Shown here piece after piece: positions 1 through 8,787 of a stretch of 64,000 nucleotides of DNA (its first letter is position 1; each line of letters opens with the position of its first letter). The position numbers and the translations under genes are program-made. The stretch lies in the NCBI GenBank assembly GCA_031549145.1, contig JAVBQI010000051.1, positions 1-64,000 on the forward strand. The letters are read 5' to 3'. Under the pieces are notes generated by a model. It saw only the letters and a list, made by a program, of their open reading frames with translations. It was not told where the DNA came from and did no database searches. This DNA comes from JAVBSX01 sp031549145. Lineage in GTDB: Bacteria > Planctomycetota > Planctomycetia > Pirellulales > Thermoguttaceae.

Positions 1-1428
1 CCCTTCGCTCAAATTGAGCGTCTGCATCGCTTCATGCAAATGGGCCATTTCCTTCTCGGTGATGTTTTTCGGAGAAACCCGGGGCCTGAGCTTCGCGTTT
101 TTGATGATCTTGTCGGCTCCGTCCCCGCCGATGCCGTCGAAATGCGACATCAGGAACAGCCGCAAGGTCCGGGCGTCGCTTTCGCCAAGCATTTCGGCGA
201 GGCCGTCTTTCGAAATCCGGTGCATCGTCGGCCCGCCACCGTAGGCGAGACCGACCTCGATTTGGAATGGATTCCCCCGGTACACCGCCGGGGGCCGGGT
301 CGCCGCCGCGAAAAATTCCCCCGGCACGACCTTGTGCAAGCCCCTCAAAATGTGATCCTCCCCGATCGGCGAGATGCAATCGGTCGAGGGGGCCGGAATT
401 TTCGTGTCCTGGATCACATGATAAATCTTCTCGGCCTCGGGCCGGGCGATCTTGTCCAACGTCGAACGAACGCTAATCCCGGCCGCTTCGCAAATCTGTT
501 TCGCGATCGAAGGGCTCACCTTCGAGAACGATTCGGTCAAGAACTTGACGATACTCGATTCGTGGGATTCGTGTATCATGTGGGCGAGCCGGCCCAGCTC
601 AACGCCGTAAGGGTGCGGCTTGATCTCGACAGGCTCCCGGGGCAGTTCGGAAACGACCGCCAAATAATCCTTTTGCTCCCCTTCCGGGTCGAGATAATGA
701 ATCGTAACGTGCGGGTTGGAAATCGCCGTCTGCTCCAAATATTCGTCGACGCTCCCACGACCCCGGGTGTATTTCGCCTCCATTTCAATGGTAACCCGGG
801 TCCCGTGGTTGACCTCGACCCATTCGATTCCCTGGGCGATGATCATTTTCCGCCCTTCGTCGTTCGGCGGAATGTCGACCCCTTCGCCGTCGCCGTTGAG
901 AATGTCCGGCCGGTTCAATTTCGTGTCGATCCGGATCAGGTAATAATGAGCCGGTCGTCGCGGGGAGATTTTCGACATCACCTTGAGCGGCTTCCCGGTC
1001 GTCAGATGCCCGTACATCCCGGCCGCCGAAATGCCGATCCCCTGCTGCCCACGACTCATCCGCATTCTGTGAAACTTCGAACCGTAGAGCAGCTTGCCGA
1101 AAATCAGCGGAATCTGCTTTTTGACGATGCCGGGCCCGTTGTCCTGGACGGCGACCTTGTACCGGTTTTTGCCGGTTTCTTCGACATGCACCCAAATTTC
1201 CGGCAAGATTCCGGCCTCTTCGCAAGCGTCGAGCGAGTTGTCGACCGCTTCCTTGACGGAGGTGAGCAGCGCTTTTCGTGGGTTGTCGAACCCGAGCAGG
1301 TGCCGGTTCTTGGCGAAAAATTCGCTCACCGAAATCTCTTTTTGGCCTTTGGCCATATTTTCGGCGGTCGAGCGGCGTTTCGGAGAGGCGGACGTTTCGG
1401 AATCGGCGGTCGGATCGTATTCGGACAT
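1..1428 (-). CDS. top6B: DNA topoisomerase VI subunit B (3' end beyond window)
   Basis: ATPase subunit of a type IIB topoisomerase, which with subunit A makes and passes double-strand breaks. Reading the minus strand from ATG at 1428 gives 476 open codons running off the left edge. GHKL ATPase motifs are visible: an N box with EAVDNSLDA near residues 60-68, a G1 box DNGPG near 96-100, and a glycine-rich lid SRGQQGIGISAAG near 125-137. An H2TH-like stretch (HMIHESHESSIVKFL) follows, then a transducer region. The family is typical of archaea and plants and patchy in bacteria. Subunit A would be expected further left but cannot be seen. The gene diverges from recA across a 400-base gap. Family call is firm; pairing with subunit A is inference. 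Confidence 0.9.
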   Translation of the reverse strand, partial: MSEYDPTADSETSASPKRRSTAENMAKGQKEISVSEFFAKNRHLLGFDNPRKALLTSVKEAVDNSLDACEEAGILPEIWVHVEETGKNRYKVAVQDNGPGIVKKQIPLIFGKLLYGSKFHRMRMSRGQQGIGISAAGMYGHLTTGKPLKVMSKISPRRPAHYYLIRIDTKLNRPDILNGDGEGVDIPPNDEGRKMIIAQGIEWVEVNHGTRVTIEMEAKYTRGRGSVDEYLEQTAISNPHVTIHYLDPEGEQKDYLAVVSELPREPVEIKPHPYGVELGRLAHMIHESHESSIVKFLTESFSKVSPSIAKQICEAAGISVRSTLDKIARPEAEKIYHVIQDTKIPAPSTDCISPIGEDHILRGLHKVVPGEFFAAATRPPAVYRGNPFQIEVGLAYGGGPTMHRISKDGLAEMLGESDARTLRLFLMSHFDGIGGDGADKIIKNAKLRPRVSPKNITEKEMAHLHEAMQTLNLSEG

Positions 1429-1599
1429 AGATTGCAATTTTTGAGGAGAACGAGCGAATCGCGGATCTGCTCAAAGAAAGCAGAGCAGATCGCGACCCGG
1501 CAAGAAAATACCCCGCAATTATTACGGAAATCTCCCATTTTGAAAAGACCGGTCGAAAAGGCGGCAAAAAAGTATAACATTGAAGCACCATTTCGAACA

Positions 1600-1700
1600 G
1601 AAGCCGGAAAGGAGCCGTACTCGGCGCATGGGCGGTTTGTTGACGATCCGCTACTGGGAATGGTCCGTCAATGCGCTGCGCTTCTTTCCGGCTTTTGTTT
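1600..1700. repeat. Imperfect palindrome between top6B and recA
   Basis: The 400-base divergent spacer 1429-1828 has no gene. It holds an inverted repeat whose arms contain AAGCCGGAAAGGAGC and its complement near CTTTCCGGCTTTTG. The same element occurs at 22496-22613, and one arm recurs at 54572-54601. The promoters of recA and top6B must lie here, but I could not assign -35/-10 boxes or a LexA site. Confidence 0.7.
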
Positions 1701-1828
1701 TTGTGACGGATCGCTCCGCCGTTTTTTTCTCTTTACACGATATCCCGAAAAGGGTAAAATGTGGGTTTGTTTTTCACATCCCCCCAGTTTTGCCCAACCC
1801 TACTTTTTTAACACAGGGAAGTCCCACC

Positions 1829-2935
1829 ATGCCGAAAAAAGCCGCCGCCAAACCGCAAGCTCCTGCCGCCAAGACGGCGAAAGACGCAAAGTCGAACAAA
1901 ATCGATACGCTGTACAACAAGAATCCGGAACTGAAAAACGCCGTCTCCCAGATCGAAAAGCAGTTTGGCGAAGGGGCGATCATGTCCCTCGGTATGGACC
2001 GGGCGCCGGGCTTGAGCGGCATTTCGACCGGCAGCCTTTCGCTCGACCTTGCGCTCGGCGGATTCGGCATTCCGAAAGGGCGGATCATCGAAATTTTCGG
2101 CCCGGAATCGAGCGGCAAAACGACCTTAACGCTGCATATCGTCGCCAGCGCCCAAAAGGCGGGCGGCATCGCGGCGTTTATCGACGCGGAACACGCCCTT
2201 GACCCGAGCTGGGCCAAGAAACTCGGCGTCGACCTCGAAAGTCTGCTGGTCTCCCAGCCGAGCAGCGGGGAAGAGGCGATGCGGATCGCCGAAATGCTGG
2301 TCAAATCGAACGCCGTCGACGTGATCGTCGTCGATTCGGTCGCCGCCCTGGTCCCCGAAAAGGAACTGCAAGGGGAAATCGGCGATTCGCACGTCGGTTT
2401 GCAGGCCCGGCTGATGAGTCAAGCACTGCGAAAACTGACGGGGGTAATCGCCCGCAGCAAGACCTCGGTCATTTTCATCAACCAGATTCGCGAAAAAATC
2501 GGCGTGATGTTCGGCTCGCCCGAAACGACCCCGGGCGGCCGGGCTCTCAAATTTTACTGCTCGTGCCGGATCGATGTCCGCCGGATCGGCCAGATCAAGG
2601 AGGGGGAAGATGTGATCGGCCAACGGGTCAAGGCGAAGGTCGTCAAGAACAAAGTCGCCCCGCCGTTTCGGGCGGCCGAATTCGACATGATGCACACGAA
2701 CGGCATTTCGCTCGAAGGGGACATTCTGGACCTCGCGATCGCGAAAAAGCTGGTGATCAAATCGGGCGCCTGGTTTCGGTACGGCGATCAGCCGCTCGGG
2801 CAAGGTCGGGAAAAGGCCCGGCAGCATTTCAAGGACAACCCGGAGTTTATGGAAAACATCCGGTCGCAAATCATGGCCTCCGTCCAGGAAGACGGCGGCG
2901 CCGGCCTCTTCGGAGCAACGGGAGAAGAGTTTTAG
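1829..2935 (+). CDS. recA: Recombinase RecA
   Basis: DNA strand-exchange ATPase of homologous recombination and SOS induction; 368 aa, usual length. Walker A GPESSGKTT is at residues 91-99 and Walker B DVIVVDS near 164-170. The ATP-linked loop INQIREKIGVMFGSPETTPGG and the C-terminal RecA domain follow. The ATG at 1829 is chosen because the preceding in-frame stretch has no RecA similarity and the protein begins with a typical Lys/Ala-rich tail. FYCSCRIDVRR replaces the more common FYASVRLDIRR, a small variation in a conserved segment. A dispersed repeat starts 35 bases after the stop. Confidence 0.97.
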   Translation: MPKKAAAKPQAPAAKTAKDAKSNKIDTLYNKNPELKNAVSQIEKQFGEGAIMSLGMDRAPGLSGISTGSLSLDLALGGFGIPKGRIIEIFGPESSGKTTLTLHIVASAQKAGGIAAFIDAEHALDPSWAKKLGVDLESLLVSQPSSGEEAMRIAEMLVKSNAVDVIVVDSVAALVPEKELQGEIGDSHVGLQARLMSQALRKLTGVIARSKTSVIFINQIREKIGVMFGSPETTPGGRALKFYCSCRIDVRRIGQIKEGEDVIGQRVKAKVVKNKVAPPFRAAEFDMMHTNGISLEGDILDLAIAKKLVIKSGAWFRYGDQPLGQGREKARQHFKDNPEFMENIRSQIMASVQEDGGAGLFGATGEEF

Positions 2936-2970
2936 TTACTGAGTTCCAGATTAAAAATGATCTGACATTC

Positions 2971-3042
2971 CGTCATCCCCGCGCAGGCGGGGATCCAGAG
3001 ATTACGGTTTCCCTTTGGACCCCCGCCTGCGCGGGGGTGACG
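2971..3042 (+). repeat. 72-bp dispersed inverted repeat, copy 1
   Basis: Arms CGTCATCCCCGCGCAGGCGG and its complement enclose a short centre with CCAGAGATTACGG. Four other copies lie at 9841-9912, 54451-54522, 58376-58447 and 60766-60837. The upstream flank ATGATCTGAC is shared with the copies at 54451 and 60766, so the element extends beyond the palindrome. Confidence 0.9.
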
Positions 3043-3069
3043 AAGGTCATTGCATTAACTCCGCGACAG

Positions 3070-3126
3070 ACTGCAGGGGAACGGTTGGAAACAAAACCCT
3101 ACAGCCTACAGCCTACAGCCTACGCT
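3070..3126 (+). repeat. Heptanucleotide (CCTACAG) tandem array
   Basis: Three CCTACAG units and a variant run straight into the gspF start codon. The array is preceded by GGGGAACGGTTGGAAAC. The same unit plus the GGTTGGAAA motif recur at 23548-23624 and 48464-48505. Confidence 0.8.
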
Positions 3127-4344
3127 TTGCCTGATTACGTTTATAATGCCCGCAACCTCTCCGGAGGGAATGTCGCCGGAAAGCTTTCGGCCAATTCCCG
3201 TCGGGAAGCGCTCGACCTGCTCGCAAGGCAGTCGCTCTTCCCGATCTCGATTGAGGATGCGCACAAAGGGCAGATCGAGCTGAAATTCTTCAAAAAGAGA
3301 ATTCCGGAATCGTTGATCGCCTCGACGTTGGCCCAGTTGGCCGATTTGCTCGAAAACGGCGTCCCGGTGCTGACCGCGTTCCAGGTTCTGACAAAGCAAA
3401 CGACGCATTCGACGCTGAAAGAGGTGTTGACCGATCTGCACGATCAGGTTTCCGACGGGGAATCGATCGACAACGCGTTTGCCTCGCACCCGCGGGTGTT
3501 CAACGATCTGACGATCAGCATCATTCGGGCGGGGACGGAAGGGGCGTTTCTCGAAGACGCTCTCAAGCGGGTCGCGAAATTTCTCGAAGCCCAGGCGGAG
3601 ATGCGGGGCAAAATCGTCGGGGCGATGATTTACCCGACCATTTTGGCGATTGTCGGGGTCGTGTTGGTAACGGTGCTGGTCGTCTTTTTCGTGCCGATGT
3701 TTACACCAATGTTTAAAATGGTGGTTGCTCAAGGCGGCACGCTCCCGGCCGCGACCGATTTCCTCCTCTGGGCTCGCGAGTTCATTCTCAACTACTATCT
3801 GTACATCGGCGGCGGCTTGGCATTCGTTCTTTTCTGGATTCGCGCCCAAGCCTCGACCCGTTGGGGGCGACGGTTTATGGACCGTTGGAAACTGAAGCTA
3901 CCGATCATGGGAAAACTCCTGCTCGAATCCGCCGTTTCCCGGTTTTGCCGCGTTTTCGGCACACTGTTGGAAAACGGCGTCCCGATCTTGCGGGCGCTCG
4001 AAATTTCAAGCACCTCGACGGGGAATACGATCCTCTCGGAAGCGATCGTGAAATCGGCGGAAAACGTTTCCTCGGGCGAGTCGCTTTCCAAACCGCTTTC
4101 GGATACGGGTATCTTTCCGCCCCAGGTGATGGCGATGCTCACGATCGCCGAGGAATCGAACACGCTGGAAACGGTCTTGATCGGTGCGGCGGATTCGATC
4201 GAGCGGAGTATTTCCCGCCGACTGGACACGATGGTCCGGTTGATCGAACCGCTGATGCTCCTGGGGATGGGCGGGGCCGTCCTTTTTATCATTCTCGCCC
4301 TGCTCTTGCCGGTCTTTCAAATGGGTGGAAATTTGCAAATCTAG
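3127..4344 (+). CDS. gspF: Type II secretion inner-membrane platform protein GspF
   Basis: Polytopic platform protein that connects the assembly ATPase to pseudopilus growth in type II secretion or type IV pili. From the TTG at 3127 the product is 405 aa, the normal family length, beginning PDYVYNARNLSG as family members do. Two T2SSF domains are visible, each with the signature LLENGVPVL or LLENGVPIL. Membrane segments lie near residues 168-197, 225-240 and at the C-terminus (LLGMGGAVLFIILALLLPVF). No in-frame ATG gives the conserved N-terminus, hence TTG. gspG follows after 154 bases; gspK is 36 kb away. Confidence 0.88.
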   Translation: MPDYVYNARNLSGGNVAGKLSANSRREALDLLARQSLFPISIEDAHKGQIELKFFKKRIPESLIASTLAQLADLLENGVPVLTAFQVLTKQTTHSTLKEVLTDLHDQVSDGESIDNAFASHPRVFNDLTISIIRAGTEGAFLEDALKRVAKFLEAQAEMRGKIVGAMIYPTILAIVGVVLVTVLVVFFVPMFTPMFKMVVAQGGTLPAATDFLLWAREFILNYYLYIGGGLAFVLFWIRAQASTRWGRRFMDRWKLKLPIMGKLLLESAVSRFCRVFGTLLENGVPILRALEISSTSTGNTILSEAIVKSAENVSSGESLSKPLSDTGIFPPQVMAMLTIAEESNTLETVLIGAADSIERSISRRLDTMVRLIEPLMLLGMGGAVLFIILALLLPVFQMGGNLQI

Positions 4345-4498
4345 AGCCGATTGTAAAATTTTCCGTTTTCCTATAAAATATACTTTTGTAAGAATATATT
4401 TCTTCGTTCGACAAAAAACACGTTTTTTCGATTTCTGCAGCCATTTTTTGAAAAGACGAAATAACGGATCGTAAAATATTTTTAAAAGGACCTCTCTT

Positions 4499-5734
4499 AT
4501 GCAAATGATAAGCAATCTTCGAAGCCGGAAAAAAGGTTTTACTTTGATCGAGCTTCTCGTGGTGATGGCGATTTTGATCATTCTTCTCGCCTTTCTTGTT
4601 CCTCTGGTCATGAACCAATGGACGCGCATCCGAATCCGTAATACGGAATTGACGCTGAAAAGCAGCGTTTTGCGTGCTTTGGAAGATTACAAGGAGGATC
4701 ACGGCAACTACCCGACGACGGAAGCGGCGGACCCGAACGATTTTCTGCCGCGCGTCCTGATCGGCGACACCAGCCGGATCCAACAACAGCAGCAACCTGG
4801 CGGGATGGGAGCCCCGGGCGGCTTGACCAACGGCGGAATGCCCACCCAGCCGGGGGGACTGACCCCTCCAATGCCGGGACAGGACATGATGATGCAACAA
4901 CCGGGCGGACTGAATCCTCCAATGCCGGGACAGGACACGATGATGCAGCAACCGGGAGGACTGAACCCCGCCGTTCCCGGGCCGACCGCAGCCGTCGGCA
5001 CGCCGATGCCGGGTATGGACGGCGGCTTGGGGATGCCGAATCCGGGGATGCAGAATCCGGGCGGAATGTCTGGAATGCCCGATCAGACGGGCGGGTTTGG
5101 ACCGACCGGAACTCCGGGTGTCAGCACGACTCCGGGCGGCATGAGCGGCGTTTCGACGACGCACGGGGCCCGTTTGACCAACAATTATTTCGGCGAGAAC
5201 GCGTCCCTTCCGGAAGACGCCTGGAACCGCCCTTTCAAATACGAATATCCGACGTATAAAACCCCGAGCGGCAAGCCGGCTGTCTGGTCGGCCGGTCCCG
5301 ACGGCATTTACGGCAATGACGATGATATCATCAGCTGGGCGGACGAAATGGACGCGATGAAAAAAGACCCCGCTCTTCAACAGCGTTTTGAACAAAAACG
5401 GATGCAAGAGCAGCAAAGGCAGCAACAGCTGCAAATGCAACAGATGCAGCAACAAACGACGGGCATGGGCGGGATGCCGGGAATTCCGGGACAACCGCCG
5501 ATGCCGGGTCAAGAGGGTGGTTTGATGCAACCGCAGCAGATGATTCCGGGGCAAACCCCGCCGATGCCGGTAGGACCGGGAATGGACCAGGGCTTCCCCA
5601 CTCCGCAACCGACGCCGGGACCGATGCCGACGACGACGCCGATGCAGCCGACACCGGGTCCGATGCCGACGACAACGCCGCAACCGAACCCGATGCCGGT
5701 GCCGCCGCAACAGCCGACGGCACCGCCGGTGTAG
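4499..5734 (+). CDS. gspG: GspG-like major pseudopilin with a Pro/Gly/Met/Gln-rich insertion
   Basis: Pseudopilin subunit of the type II secretion pseudopilus. A class III prepilin signal KKGFTLIELLVVM places cleavage after Gly13 and the mature Glu5 at residue 18, followed by one hydrophobic helix. GspG-type elements flank a long insert: helix ALEDYKEDHGNYPTTEA before it, and the C-terminal fold with AWNRPFKYEYP and SAGPDGIYGNDDDI after it. The insert (about residues 98-225) contains imperfect repeats of QPGGLNPPMPGQD. A second Met/Gln/Pro tail covers about 300-411. Normal GspG is about 140 aa; this is 411 aa. AAAAGGA precedes the ATG. Confidence 0.85.
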   Translation: MQMISNLRSRKKGFTLIELLVVMAILIILLAFLVPLVMNQWTRIRIRNTELTLKSSVLRALEDYKEDHGNYPTTEAADPNDFLPRVLIGDTSRIQQQQQPGGMGAPGGLTNGGMPTQPGGLTPPMPGQDMMMQQPGGLNPPMPGQDTMMQQPGGLNPAVPGPTAAVGTPMPGMDGGLGMPNPGMQNPGGMSGMPDQTGGFGPTGTPGVSTTPGGMSGVSTTHGARLTNNYFGENASLPEDAWNRPFKYEYPTYKTPSGKPAVWSAGPDGIYGNDDDIISWADEMDAMKKDPALQQRFEQKRMQEQQRQQQLQMQQMQQQTTGMGGMPGIPGQPPMPGQEGGLMQPQQMIPGQTPPMPVGPGMDQGFPTPQPTPGPMPTTTPMQPTPGPMPTTTPQPNPMPVPPQQPTAPPV

Positions 5735-5756
5735 TTGAGAGTTGAGTCTCCGTTAC

Positions 5757-5876
5757 GAGCCGCGACCTTAAAAAGAGCCGCGACCTGCGGTCGCGAAGGG
5801 AAGACGAGGCCCCGCGTTTGAAGAACGGGGCGCGTAAAATTGATTATTCCTTTCGCGACCGTAGGTCGCGGCTCCG
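5757..5876. repeat. Nested palindromes of the GCCGCGACC family
   Basis: Two facing copies of GCCGCGACCTGCGGTCGCG, each palindromic, enclose about 55 bases ahead of oleC. Related copies occur at 14618, 36775, 36848, 42585 and 50099. Confidence 0.8.
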
Positions 5877-5928
5877 TTTTGTGTTGCGGTTTTTGGCCGC
5901 GGCTCTTTTTTTACATTCATTTTTGTCG

Positions 5929-7587
5929 ATGTCGAATATCGCTTTGATGCTTACGGAAAGGGCGGGGCGGCGGCCCGAGGCGGTCGCGATCGCCGAGCCG
6001 CTCCCGAAACGCTCGTCCGGCGAAAAACGATCCTACAAAACGATCACCTTTCGCGAACTGGACGCCGAGAGCGACCGGATCGCCGCCGCCCTGATCGGCT
6101 CCGGCGTGCGGCCCGGGATGCGAATCGTCCTCATGGTCCGGCAGGGGATCGACTTTATTTCCCTTGTCTTCGGCCTCTTCAAATCGGGGGCGACGCTTGT
6201 CCTGATCGATCCCGGCATGGGCCTGAAGCCGATGATCCGTTGTCTCGCCGAGGTCGAGCTCGACGGGTTCGCCGCCCTCTCGCCGGTGCAAGCCGTTCGC
6301 GTTCTGCTCGGCCGCCGATTCCCGAAAGCGAAGCACAATCTGACCGTCGGCCGACGTTGGTTTTGGGGCGGGCTCTCGCTCGCGGAGATTCGCAAGCAGC
6401 CCGATCCCGGTTCGATTACCGTCGAGCGGGCTTGGGACGATCCGGCCGCGATCATCTTTACCAGCGGGAGCACCGGCGCCGCGAAAGGAGTGCTCTTTAC
6501 ACACGGAATTTTCCGGACGCAGGCGACGGAAATTCAACGTCAGCTCGACATTCAAGAAGGCGAAGTCGATTTGGCCGGGTTCCCGTTTTTCGGTCTTTTC
6601 AACGCGGCAATGGGAGTAACGGCCGTGATCCCGGATATGGACTCAAGCCGTCCGGGCTGGGTCGATCCGCGCAACATTCTCGAAGCCGCCCGCGATTGGA
6701 AAATCGACCAGTCGTTCGGCTCCCCCGCCCTTTGGAATCGGGTGATTGATCACTGCCTTGCAACCGGCGAGCGATTCGAAACACTGCGGCGGGTCGTTTC
6801 GGCCGGGGCTCCGATCGCCGCGATGATGCTCGAACGGCTCAAGCGCTGCCTGCCGCCCGACGCCGAGATTTATACCCCTTACGGAGCGACCGAAGCGTTG
6901 CCGGTTTCGCTCATCAGCGCGAGCGAAATCCTCTCGGAGACCGCCCGCAAGACGGCGGAAGGGGCCGGCATCTGCGTCGGGACGCCGTTCGAGTCGATTT
7001 CCTGGAAGGTGATCGCGATCACCGAGGAGCCGATCGGACGTTTGGACGAAGCGAAAGAATGTCCGAACGGCGAGATCGGCGAGCTGATCGTCTCCGGCCC
7101 TCAGGTGACGACCGAGTATGTGACCCGGCGGGAAGCGAACGCCCTCGCGAAGATCGTCGATGCCGACGGCCGAATTTGGCACCGGATGGGAGACGTCGGT
7201 TACCTGGACGCTCAAAACCGTTTTTGGTTTTGCGGCCGCAAGTCGCATCGGGTCGAAACGGCGGCCGGACCGCTCTTTTCGATTCCGTGCGAATCGATTT
7301 TCAACCGGCATCCTAAGGTGTTCCGGACGGCGTTGGTCGGAATTTCCGCCGAATCAGGCAAATTCAAGGAACCGGCGTTGTTCGTCGAGTGCTTTCCGGA
7401 GCAGCGGCCGAAGACGGAGGCGGAAAAGACCGAGCTGCTCGCCGAGCTCCGGGAGCTGGGCCGCGGCTCGCCGTCAACGGCCGCGATCGAGCGGTTTTTC
7501 TTTCTCGATACCTTTCCGGTCGACACCCGGCACAATGCGAAGATCAACCGGGAGCAGTTGGCGGTACTTGCAGCGGGGGGCAAATAA
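5929..7587 (+). CDS. oleC: OleC-type acyl-AMP ligase / beta-lactone synthetase
   Basis: AMP-binding enzyme closest to OleC, which in hydrocarbon biosynthesis turns beta-hydroxy acids into beta-lactones using ATP. From ATG 5929 it is 552 aa. The adenylation motif FTSGSTGAAKG is near residue 177, YGATEALPVS near 317 and MGDVGYLDAQNRFWFCGRK near 420. VIPDMDSSRPG and the RKSHRVETAAGPL stretch are OleC-like rather than generic acyl-CoA ligase. No OleA, OleB or OleD partner lies in the window, so the actual product is uncertain. It converges on fmt. The upstream in-frame codons from 5818 belong to a repeat and were not included. Confidence 0.82.
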   Translation: MSNIALMLTERAGRRPEAVAIAEPLPKRSSGEKRSYKTITFRELDAESDRIAAALIGSGVRPGMRIVLMVRQGIDFISLVFGLFKSGATLVLIDPGMGLKPMIRCLAEVELDGFAALSPVQAVRVLLGRRFPKAKHNLTVGRRWFWGGLSLAEIRKQPDPGSITVERAWDDPAAIIFTSGSTGAAKGVLFTHGIFRTQATEIQRQLDIQEGEVDLAGFPFFGLFNAAMGVTAVIPDMDSSRPGWVDPRNILEAARDWKIDQSFGSPALWNRVIDHCLATGERFETLRRVVSAGAPIAAMMLERLKRCLPPDAEIYTPYGATEALPVSLISASEILSETARKTAEGAGICVGTPFESISWKVIAITEEPIGRLDEAKECPNGEIGELIVSGPQVTTEYVTRREANALAKIVDADGRIWHRMGDVGYLDAQNRFWFCGRKSHRVETAAGPLFSIPCESIFNRHPKVFRTALVGISAESGKFKEPALFVECFPEQRPKTEAEKTELLAELRELGRGSPSTAAIERFFFLDTFPVDTRHNAKINREQLAVLAAGGK

Positions 7588-7601
7588 TAAAATACGCAAT
7601 C

Positions 7602-7668
7602 GAGCCGCGTGCTGCGTACGCGGAGTGGGCGGGCGACCTCTTCCCCCCGCGTACACAGTACGCGGCTC
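7602..7668. terminator. Inverted repeat between convergent oleC and fmt
   Basis: Arms begin GAGCCGCGTGCTGCGTACGC and pair with the complement ending GTACGCGGCTC (two mismatches in 22). The position between two converging genes suggests a bidirectional terminator; no long T-run is present. Confidence 0.55.
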
Positions 7669-7693
7669 ATTGTTCTCGCTTTTTTTGCGTTCC

Positions 7694-8668
7694 CTAACGG
7701 TTTTCCGGTCCGAGGAAATCGCCGGGTTGAATCCGATAGCCGTTGATCAGGGCGCCCGCGCTCATCACCCCTTTGCCGGACGGCTGCACGCTCGAAACGC
7801 GGACGATCTCGTCGGCCGCCGCGACCCAAAGGTCTTCCCCCCGGGCCTTCAAAACGGTTCCCGGGGCGACACCGTTCGGAGAGGCCTCCGTTTCGCTCGC
7901 GGGAAGCAAGTCCGCGGCATGCAGGATCAGCCGGAGCGGCGTCCCTTTTTCCCGATGCCAATACGTATAGGATTTCGGCCAGGGAACCATCGCTCGGATA
8001 TGATTGCATACGAATTGACCGCCGCGACTCCAATCGAGGAGCCCTTCTTCTTTTTTGAGTTTCGGCGCCTTGGAAATCTGCTCATGCAGCTGCGGGATCG
8101 CCGAGAGTCGGCCGGTTTCCATTTGCGTGATCGTTTGAACGATCAACCAGGAGCCGATCAGGGCCAATCGTTCTTCGAGTTCGATCGCGGTGTCGTCCGG
8201 TCCGATCGGGATCATGGGACTTTTAGCGACAACCGGACCGGCATCGACCTCGGGGATCATGTGTATGACGCTCACGCCGGTGTAGGCGGCCCCGTCCAAA
8301 ATCGCGCGGTTGATCGGGGCGGCGCCCCGGTATCGCGGCAGCAGCGAGCCGTGCAGGTTCAAACCGCCCATCCGCGAGGTTTTAAGAATTTCTTCCGAGA
8401 GGATTCTGCCGTAATCGCAGACGAAAAAGACTTCGGCCGCCAAAAGGTAAAGCAGGTCGCGGCATTCCGAGGAGTTGATGTTTTCGGGATCGTAGATTGG
8501 GATATTGCGCTCAAGGGCGATCTCCCGCATCGGGGTTACCGTCGGGGCTTTGCCCGAGGGACCGCGGATCGGCATCGTGACAAGCGCAAGAATTTCGTGG
8601 TCCGCTTCGATCAGACGCTGAAACGAAGGAACCGCGAAACCGCCTGTTCCCATAACGATAATTCTCAT
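7694..8668 (-). CDS. fmt: Methionyl-tRNA formyltransferase
   Basis: Formylates initiator Met-tRNA using 10-formyl-tetrahydrofolate. 324 aa, normal size. The N-terminal formyltransferase fold has the catalytic segment LNLHGSLLPRYRGAAPI (Asn, His and the SLLP loop) and the Asp in PEVDAGPVV. A C-terminal OB-like tRNA-binding domain follows (LLDWSRGGQFVCNHIRAMVPWPKSY). HGSLLP replaces the common HASLLP. ATG 8668 gives the usual MRIIVMGTGGFAVP start. pyrK lies upstream on the same strand, 242 bases away. Confidence 0.95.
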   Translation of the reverse strand: MRIIVMGTGGFAVPSFQRLIEADHEILALVTMPIRGPSGKAPTVTPMREIALERNIPIYDPENINSSECRDLLYLLAAEVFFVCDYGRILSEEILKTSRMGGLNLHGSLLPRYRGAAPINRAILDGAAYTGVSVIHMIPEVDAGPVVAKSPMIPIGPDDTAIELEERLALIGSWLIVQTITQMETGRLSAIPQLHEQISKAPKLKKEEGLLDWSRGGQFVCNHIRAMVPWPKSYTYWHREKGTPLRLILHAADLLPASETEASPNGVAPGTVLKARGEDLWVAAADEIVRVSSVQPSGKGVMSAGALINGYRIQPGDFLGPENR

Positions 8669-8787
8669 GCCTTGGAAAGTAGACTGCGTACCGGAAGGGA
8701 GGTCGCCGCGAGGGGCTAACCCGACAAAGAAAAGAGTATACCCGTTTTTCGAGAAATGACAATCAACGCAAGCCGGGTATTATTGCC

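Noticed and set aside
34..2202. 722-codon open frame on the plus strand across top6B and recA
   Set aside because: It is antisense to clear Top6B motifs and out of frame with RecA, has no family resemblance, and is an artefact of GC-rich codon use.
7160..8719. 519-codon frame across the oleC end and fmt
   Set aside because: Overlaps two real genes in the wrong frame or strand.
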